NCBI GenBank assembly: GCA_902702965.1
Contig: CACRXP010000093.1
Location: forward strand, 924,074 to 988,073
DNA: 64,000 nt
Source: Spirometra erinaceieuropaei
Taxonomy: Eukaryota; Platyhelminthes; Cestoda; Diphyllobothriidea; Diphyllobothriidae
Reading direction: 5' to 3'
Shown here one piece after another: positions 57,851-64,000 of the stretch (within the stretch, counting starts at the first letter, position 1; every line of letters starts with the position of its first letter). The notes beneath the pieces were generated by a model, which worked only from the letters and a program-made list of their open reading frames with translations, was not told where the DNA came from and searched no databases. The position numbers and the translations under genes are program-made.

Positions 57851-60560
57851 CAATAGTGCATTGTGATTTTCAGCTTGCAGTCCTGCTAACCTTTTCCGCA
57901 GGTTATCTTGTGAGAGGCCTCCAGATAACCTTTAGCGTTCCAGTACCCTTTCTGAGGATTGCAAAAATAGAAACAATTAACGATCAGCTACTGAATGCTG
58001 ATAAAGGAATTGATCCTGAAATAATAAACTTTGTTATACTTCGTCATACGGGGAACACACGCACGAGCAATAAACACAGGCCTGGGTTTATTCGATATCA
58101 TCTTCCTGACACACACGCAGTTCAGGAAAGGAGTACATCAGCCAGCATGTGGCAGCGCGCCTGTGTACGAGTTGACATGCAAGCCGGTTGATGGAAATGG
58201 TATCATAATGGAAAAGGTTGCACAGACAAATGAGGCTAACTAGGCCCTCAATTTCCGCGTCGAAATAATCGATACTATCTGAAAAAATGATAGGTCCACT
58301 GGAGATATAAAAGCGAAAACGGTAATCTCTTCTATGTAATCAGCAGGAAAGAGTTTTCTTCATACCAAGGACTATTGTTGGTGTATTATGTTAGAGAATG
58401 CTTCGTGAAGTCACTGTCATTTACGTCATATGCAATTGATTGTTTAGTCTATTTCCCTGAACATGACGACGGGACCTTTTCGTGACACAGACCATTGTCG
58501 TGCGAAATGCTGGAGGGAATAGAGTATAGACGTGTATAAGGTGAAGTTCCAATTGCTTACGTGCCCTTTGGTTCTTAGCCACCAAATCTATCCCGATCCG
58601 AATCAAAACCAAATTCCAAAGGCGACACTGAGTGATGTCGTGTACTCACAAGCCATGCCTACAATCAGTTCCATGCACTGTCAACAATATACAAATAAAC
58701 GAGGCATCTGTTGTCTGCAAAATAAACGCTGGACACAAATTTGATGAACGACAAATCCTAATCTAAGTAACCTAATTCAACGAAATTCTTGGATGATCCA
58801 TATGGCTGCAGAAATCCTGCAGACTGTGAACGAGCTATGGTCAACCACGGTCAAATTAAAGATTACACAGGAATTTAGCATCCGCTATTGCGGCAAAAAA
58901 CCTTAAAATTTAAATAACATGTGTCGGCAGCAAAATGCAAACACACTTGCCCATCTCCTTCGAAAATCAACAAACGTGGCCTCTTGTGGTTGTTCGAAAG
59001 TCCTACGTTATGCACATAAGAGATACGGCAACGATGACAAATTGCACTATTCGTCAAATGCATGTAAATATTTTACGCGTTTAAATGCACTAGGATGCTA
59101 GGAATTGCATGACGTAAATATTCATCAAGTGTCTGACAACGTATGAAACGCACATTTGGAACTCATCTCAGTTTATGTGCCGGACATCTTTGCACTAATA
59201 CGATAGCATTTAAAATGTAAAATTTGCGTAGTTTTCAGAATTACTACATCTTAAAACCTGCTACCAACAAATATTCAGATTCTATTGTAAAATCACCTTA
59301 TTAAAAGATTTGACCGTAGAAAACATTAGTGAAAAAGTATATTCTAAATGGATATACAAAGGCTAATTCTTGGTTAAAAAATGAATTATTAGTTCAGTAG
59401 GTTTGTCATTTGTGTCTTTGAGCAATATGGGGTCCTATCTACATATGCGTAAGGTTGCGAATTAATGACTTATTCGTCGTTACATCGCTGTTGCAGTGCT
59501 ATTTCCCAGTTGAGAATTTAGTTGCCAGTGAAATCCTTTAGAATCTTTTTAAATTTCATGAAGTCCAAGCAGCTGCTGTTTCAGTTTTCGAAGGTGCGGG
59601 ATAAGATTAAGTCGATCAACGGAAGCAATTTGACAAATATAGCCGGTCTATGAGGCATACGTGTATTTATCTAACAACACTACTGACGTCTTGGCCTACG
59701 GATGCATCTGAAGAATTACTTTTGACCTTTTGGATAAAGATGAAGATACGGGATTCGCACTAATATTGGAAATAAAGAGTTGTTTCATTCGTTCTCTAAG
59801 TTAAACAGCTGAAAGTCTTATCCTGTTAAATCAAAGTGCAGTCTAACAATGAATCTTGATATGCATATGCAGGAAAAGACTTCATACCTGTTTATAAGAA
59901 TGGCAGGAAATGCCCCTTAAATTTCTGGTGCCAGCGTCGGAATAGAACTGATTTTGTCTGGGAGGGCCCTTCTCTGCACCACCCAAACTTTCCATGAATA
60001 ATTATACAATTTTTCCTTACAATTATACATGCTATAACAGTAAGGTAAAACTGTCCACCATTCCGATGACACCATGCTTATATATTCCATTGGAAAGTTA
60101 CTTCTGCCCGGGAAAACCGTTTGATATCCACAACTGTTTTGTGCATTAAAGATTGACATTGAGGGTCTCTGTTATTTTCCTTTTGAGTGCGTTTCGTCAC
60201 AGCTCGTTTGCTGACTGAAAACTTTCAACATCCCTGTTGTCGCTTAGTAATTAAGCATTTATCGTAACCATTACTATGATTAGATCCAGACTCGCAATTA
60301 GGCCGCTTTGGTTGGGTTTTGTCGTTCATGAGAGTACTACCCGTATTAATATTCATACAGATTATGCGACTTATTTTTCGAAATTTGCATCCATCTGTCC
60401 TGGATTAAAAGTCATGAGGATATTAGGGCGCAGGTAACGCTAGTGTATATGATCCCATCCGGTGTCCTCTACAGACTGTCATCAATGTCATCCGTCGCAG
60501 AACCTTAAAGTGCCTTACGTTAAGGCTTGCTTATATTGGTAAAGTTGAGATATCCGGGTG
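57851..60560. other. intergenic; one protein-like minus frame
   Basis: Mostly AT-rich and featureless. A minus-strand frame at 59917-60159 (FPMEYISMVSSEWWTVLPYC, then YSWKVWVVQRRALPDKI) ends in a stop and looks like part of a protein, but I cannot name it or find a partner exon. Confidence 0.3.
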
Positions 60561-60564
60561 GATT

Positions 60565-60660
60565 TTTTGAAGATGAAGATAAGCTATCCCGAAAAGGTTT
60601 GTTTAAGTACTGACGTTTCAGAAATTTGGGCCAAAGTTTAAAATGCACTTAATTGATCTG
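60565..60660 (+). repeat. inverted repeat, left arm
   Basis: TTTGAAGATGAAGATAAGC through GGTTTGTTTAAGTACTG to AAATGCACTTAATTGATC is complementary, with substitutions, to 61112-61222. The arms enclose the C-terminal part of a PLE. Confidence 0.7.
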
Positions 60661-60719
60661 AAAAGTAATTTAAAATGGCATGTTGTGTTGGCCGGCCTCA
60701 TGCTGATCAATTTTTTTCC

Positions 60720-61130
60720 GCCTCTCGCTGCCTCGGACTCACGGGAGATGGTTGACGGGCGTTTTGTCTGTGTGTTTCGTGAGTCACCACTTCCTCGGGG
60801 GAGATGATTGGACTTTAGTCGGGTGGTCGGTCTGGCGGTTCTTGTTCTTCCTCACCGAGTAAAGTCAGCGTCGTGCTATCTCCGTACAACCTTCTTAAAT
60901 CCAACGGGGTTGTTTGGTCCTGAGCTCTACGATTGTGATAATATAGGACTGTGTAAGCTGCAGGAAGGTCCGAATGCCTGTTGATAGTGTGGGCATAGGA
61001 GAACCACGCCTCGAGAGTTAGCCGTTCTATTTTTTGTTACCTCGGCCTAAGAGGGTAGGCCTCTGGGGGTCAAAAGTATGTCCCGTTTCTTTAACGTGTG
61101 CTGCTAGTTAAGCTGGCTCGATTAAGTGCA
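60720..61130 (-). mobile_element. Penelope-like element J (second subfamily), C-terminal end
   Basis: Minus strand: AAHVKETGHTFDPQRPTLLG, then, after a one-base slip in an A6 run (complement at 61030-61035), KIERLTLEAWFSYAHTINRH, SDLPAAYTVLYYHNRRAQD and a stop at 60815. EAW and the INRH.DLPAAY block are typical of the C-terminal end of Penelope-type GIY-YIG proteins. The sequence is clearly different from the A-G subfamily. The region is bounded by inverted repeat arms. Confidence 0.7.
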
Positions 61131-61222
61131 TTTTACGCATTGACAAAGAAGAGCAGACCCAGCTCTTTGAAACGGCAGAACTTAAACAAACCTGTTCCCG
61201 AGAGCTTATCTTTATCTTCAAA
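61112..61222 (-). repeat. inverted repeat, right arm
   Basis: Reverse complement partner of 60565-60660. Read on the minus strand it runs straight into the AAHVKETGHTFDP coding sequence of element J. Confidence 0.7.
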
Positions 61223-61845
61223 TAAGGTATGTTTAATCGTTAAAAAATCAACGCGGTTGCCATTAAATGCGCAGATGCTACGAAGCGTGCTTAACGGTCT
61301 GTGTGCCCAAGACTGGAAAACCTAGGGATTGTTCATGTGAACTAATTCTATTTTCTACCAGGTTTGAAAAATAAAAAGGCATTATGATGTATTTATAAGT
61401 GAATATTGGATATTCTTCAAATACATCGTAGCAGTATGTTCAAAAGCGAATAGCCATTGCACATTCTTTCAAAGGAAAGATGCCTAAAGTACATCTATTG
61501 GAAAAAGCTTGGTTTTGGGCCACAGGAACGCTTCTTACAAAATGCAGTTGTTTTCCTTCGAAACGTGCAAAAATAAGCAAACTATGCAAATGGTTTCTGT
61601 GCCAACTATCCAGTCTTCGTTTTTGACGTCAAGCATAGCGCTAACATAGCGGACAGGACAAGTCAAATCAATCATATCTGAATCTACATCAGACATGTAC
61701 CTTTGGGGATCCAAATCGGTGGTATGTGTCTATAAATAAAGTAGGCGTCCACAGGTAAACCAGGAGACGGAAAAGTATCTTCATTCATATGATAGAAAAG
61801 AGAAGTTGGTTTTACAAGGCAATATGTCGCTAGATCAAGGCATAT

Positions 61846-62187
61846 TTACAATGATGAAGATAAAATAACCAGTAAAGGCCTGCTTTTGCAACTCGCGCAG
61901 CTTTGTATGTAAGTCGTAAGATACTTCCGTTCATAATTGATGATGATTTCAAAATCTGACTCTTTTCGATCGTAGCAGCTTGCATGACTTACATTGCACT
62001 GCCTTTGTATTGTTACGTCCAGAAACGACCGACTGTCTCCTACTGCCTCTTCGTGGGTAAATTGTATGGCCGGAAAGACAGAATTCCTACTCTGATGTGG
62101 CCTCTCGACTTTCTGGTTCTTTATTACGTCAAAGGTGTCCTCGACGTAGCCGAGACACATTTTGGGGTTACGAGCTTGCAAAACCAC
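61846..62187 (-). pseudogene. Penelope-like RT fragment, minus strand
   Basis: A 113-codon minus-strand frame: YVEDTFDVIK (catalytic YVDD changed to YVED, one Asp replaced by Glu), VFPAIQFTHEEAVGDSRSFLDVTI and RKESDFEIIINYE. This order is that of the PLE RT palm followed by the thumb. It may be part of the same element as the C-terminal piece at 60.8-61.1 kb, with a decayed middle. It lies back to back with the plus-strand RT beginning at 62290. Confidence 0.7.
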
Positions 62188-62312
62188 ATTTTCTAGTCAC
62201 TGTAGCACTAGCTGAGCTGGTAGTCCGGATACCGGGCAGCCAAGTGTGCTTATCTTCACCTGTTAGTTGTACAAGTTGTTGAACTTACAATATTAACTTT
62301 GATGGGAGGAGG

Positions 62313-63050
62313 ATGCTTTCATTAGACGTGACATCACTTTTTACCAATGCACCCGTGGCCGAAACAATAAACTACTTTTATGGCGTTATCCGCGGCACGA
62401 ACTACCCAGCAGGCATGCGGATGGAGATGTTAAAAGAATTACTAGCACGTTGCACGCGAAACGTCCAGTTTCTCTGCAACGGTCAAATCTACAGGCGAAT
62501 AGACGGCGTAGCGATGAGCGTACTACTCGGTTCCTTCCTTGCAAGGTCTTCATGGGCAAAGTCGAGATGACAAGTGTACAAGATATTATTAATGACCTTA
62601 ACTTCTACTGCCGGTACGTGGACGATATTTTCTGCCTGGCGGACTTTATTACCGACGCAGACGCCCTGATTTAAAAATGCGCTAATAGACATCCCTCGCT
62701 AACGTTCTCTGCAGAGTTTGAGGCAGACAATGAGATCGCGTTCCTCGATGTTCTTCTGCACAGACAAGAGGATGGATCTGTCCAACGAAGGTTATTCCGA
62801 AATAAAACCTGAACAGAACAATACACTAATTTTCACAGTTTTGTTCCCCTAAATACTAAACGCAATTTGCTCCAGAGATTGGCAGCTAGAGTGCGAATTA
62901 TCTGCTTTCCTGAGACTGTTGACGAAGAACTCCAGCAGATGCGGGATATACTCCGCGAAAGCAGATACCCAGAGACATTTATCCGCCGAAATATAGGGGA
63001 GTGCATTGCAAAGCCCACCATGGCTACTGCAAACAAGACTTTTTTATAAG
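62313..63050 (+). pseudogene. reverse transcriptase part of PLE H
   Basis: Pieces in order: MLSLDVTSLFTNAPVAETIN (catalytic Asp in SLDVTSLFT), IYRRIDGVAMSVLLGSFLA (the Gly-rich palm motif), and, after a frame change near 62560, FYCRYVDDIFCLADF with both catalytic Asp. After a stop at 62674 come FEADNEIAFLDVLLHRQEDG, another stop, and LLQRLAARVRIICFPETVDE. Motif residues are well kept but at least one frameshift and several stops break the frame, so it is dead but not very old. Confidence 0.8.
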
Positions 63051-63717
63051 ACTGCCTTTTCAAGTGGACACAGAAAGTGACCTAATCGAAAGACGTCTGA
63101 AGACAGTGATCATTACTTTATACACCGCAGCGAATTTACGTGTATGTTTCACGAATTCTCCCGTCCTACGTTTGGGAGGTAAAGACCGACTCCCGTTGCA
63201 GGCCCCATCGATGTGTTTTTACTCGTATTTACTCGGATTCTCCTGCGGGATGGGCTATATCGTTGGTACAACGAGGCTCCTGGAAAAGAAAGTACCTCAA
63301 CACATACGGGTCTGTCTAGGCAGAGACGAACAAAAATCGATGTGGAGTTATATTTTCGCACATCTTATCGATACGAATCACCGAGTTGATGCCAAAGAAG
63401 CCTTTCAGGTTGTCTACGGGACACCAGTAAGCTTCTCGAAAGGCCTACACAAACGGGAGTTAGCTACAGTCGAGGTTGTCGCTATACGGCTAGCCAAGCG
63501 GAGGACGTTGACACACGCGGTCTGTCTTCCGTGGGCAGATGATGACTGCACGACGCCCCAACCTCCTGATGGAAGTGGTGTGTGCTTAAGGTATCCGACA
63601 TACAAATATCAATTACGAACGAGGTCGTCCCTCCCCCTCGCCTCTTGTCGCACCCACCACGCCACAACACGCCTCAGCATGCGAATGACGTGTAAACGGA
63701 AACTGGCCTGTAAATGA
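63001..63717 (+). CDS. GIY-YIG endonuclease region of PLE H (partial)
   Basis: Uninterrupted 238-codon frame, one frame off the RT, so a frameshift lies near 63040. It contains the linker LPFQVDTESDLIERRLKTVI and the GIY-YIG block (MCFYSYLLGFSCGMGYIVGT; the usual CxC pair is reduced to FSC). HIRVCLGRDEQKSMWSYIFAHLIDTNH and VDAKEAFQVVYG follow, then a basic tail ending at 63717. In an intact element this domain nicks the target. Alone it is not expected to do anything, and it is better seen as the 3' half of a broken ORF. Confidence 0.7.
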   Translation: MHCKAHHGYCKQDFFIRLPFQVDTESDLIERRLKTVIITLYTAANLRVCFTNSPVLRLGGKDRLPLQAPSMCFYSYLLGFSCGMGYIVGTTRLLEKKVPQHIRVCLGRDEQKSMWSYIFAHLIDTNHRVDAKEAFQVVYGTPVSFSKGLHKRELATVEVVAIRLAKRRTLTHAVCLPWADDDCTTPQPPDGSGVCLRYPTYKYQLRTRSSLPLASCRTHHATTRLSMRMTCKRKLACK

Positions 63718-63720
63718 TCA

Positions 63721-64000
63721 GCGTTGATAGCCTCTTAATCACTTGAAATCATATAAATGCCTATAATTTCAACTTCTATGTAACAGTTTTGGACTAAATG
63801 AAAGTTACGGAAAACACGGCTTTGCCAAATTAACTTTTTACTTGTAACATGGGAATATTCACAGATCTTGAAAAACAATGTTATTTAAAAATGGCCCCAA
63901 TGAATACAATCTAGGTTCTGATCATAGTATAAAAATTAACATTCAAAATCGAACTGCGTGGGATTAAACAACATGCTATTTGTGCCTTGCCAAATGTAAT
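63721..64000. other. AT-rich end of window
   Basis: No feature recognised after the stop of PLE H. Possibly the 3' non-coding part of that element at first. Confidence 0.4.

Larger units (their letters stand above)
62290..63720 (+). mobile_element. Penelope-like element H (third subfamily)
   Basis: 5'-truncated PLE on the plus strand, from the middle of the RT to the end of the GIY-YIG protein. The subfamily differs from both the A-G group and element J: RYVDDIFCLADF for the catalytic motif and VDAKEAFQVVYG near the C-terminus. No hammerhead motif was recognised after its stop. Confidence 0.8.

Overview
The window looks like repeat-rich nuclear DNA from a metazoan, most plausibly a flatworm (tapeworm or fluke). 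The reasons are AT-rich intergenic sequence, several GIY-YIG-bearing Penelope-like elements (PLEs) with hammerhead-ribozyme-like termini, CR1-type non-LTR elements with short 3' tandem tails, a tRNA-derived SINE, and short exons with GT..AG introns. This assignment is an inference. There are no bacterial operons, rRNA or CRISPR. Most of the window is repeats, and conventional genes are few and fragmentary.

Layout. 0-5 kb: one possible exon (284-685, minus), a PLE fragment whose end is inverted (2.2-3.0 kb), a dispersed 190-bp repeat pair, and a telomere-like tract (5.26-5.37 kb). 6.0-9.7 kb: three diverged copies of an unknown 0.9-1.2 kb unit, with a PLE scrap between copies 2 and 3. 10-13 kb: a SINE, a possible minus-strand exon, and a decayed plus-strand member of a gene family (11.92-12.5 kb). 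15.3-26.9 kb: a satellite of about 340 bp that switches orientation near 23.95 kb. It is interrupted by a nearly full-length minus-strand PLE (15.7-18.45 kb) and by a CR1-like element with an uninterrupted 1024-codon frame (19.58-22.83 kb). 27-30 kb: G-rich, unexplained. 30.4-32.05 kb: two exons of paralogue 1 of the same gene family. 33-34 kb: a tandem duplication. 35.3-37.2 kb: a decayed Ty3/Gypsy RT next to a PLE that folds back on itself. 40.3-42.3 kb: a PLE 3' end next to a 5'-truncated non-LTR RT. 44.7-47.6 kb: a second CR1-like element, truncated in the endonuclease. 48.2-49.0 kb: another fold-back PLE. 51.9-53.2 kb: paralogue 2, including a membrane-anchor exon. 53.9-55.0 kb: a SINE cluster. 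57.4-57.85 kb: a PLE tail with an expanded CTT run. 60.5-63.7 kb: two further PLE subfamilies.

The most gene-like finding is a family seen three times. Paralogues 1 and 2 share two exons of identical size (184 and 309 nt), with the same intron phase and stop position and about 37-39% protein identity over gapless alignments. The third copy is a relic on the opposite strand. I do not recognise the family. A hydrophobic exon upstream of paralogue 2 suggests a type II membrane protein. The most mechanistically interesting repeat findings are the hammerhead-like motifs at PLE ends, the recurrent fold-back PLE structures, and a duplicated, catalytically altered start of the endonuclease in the intact CR1-like element.
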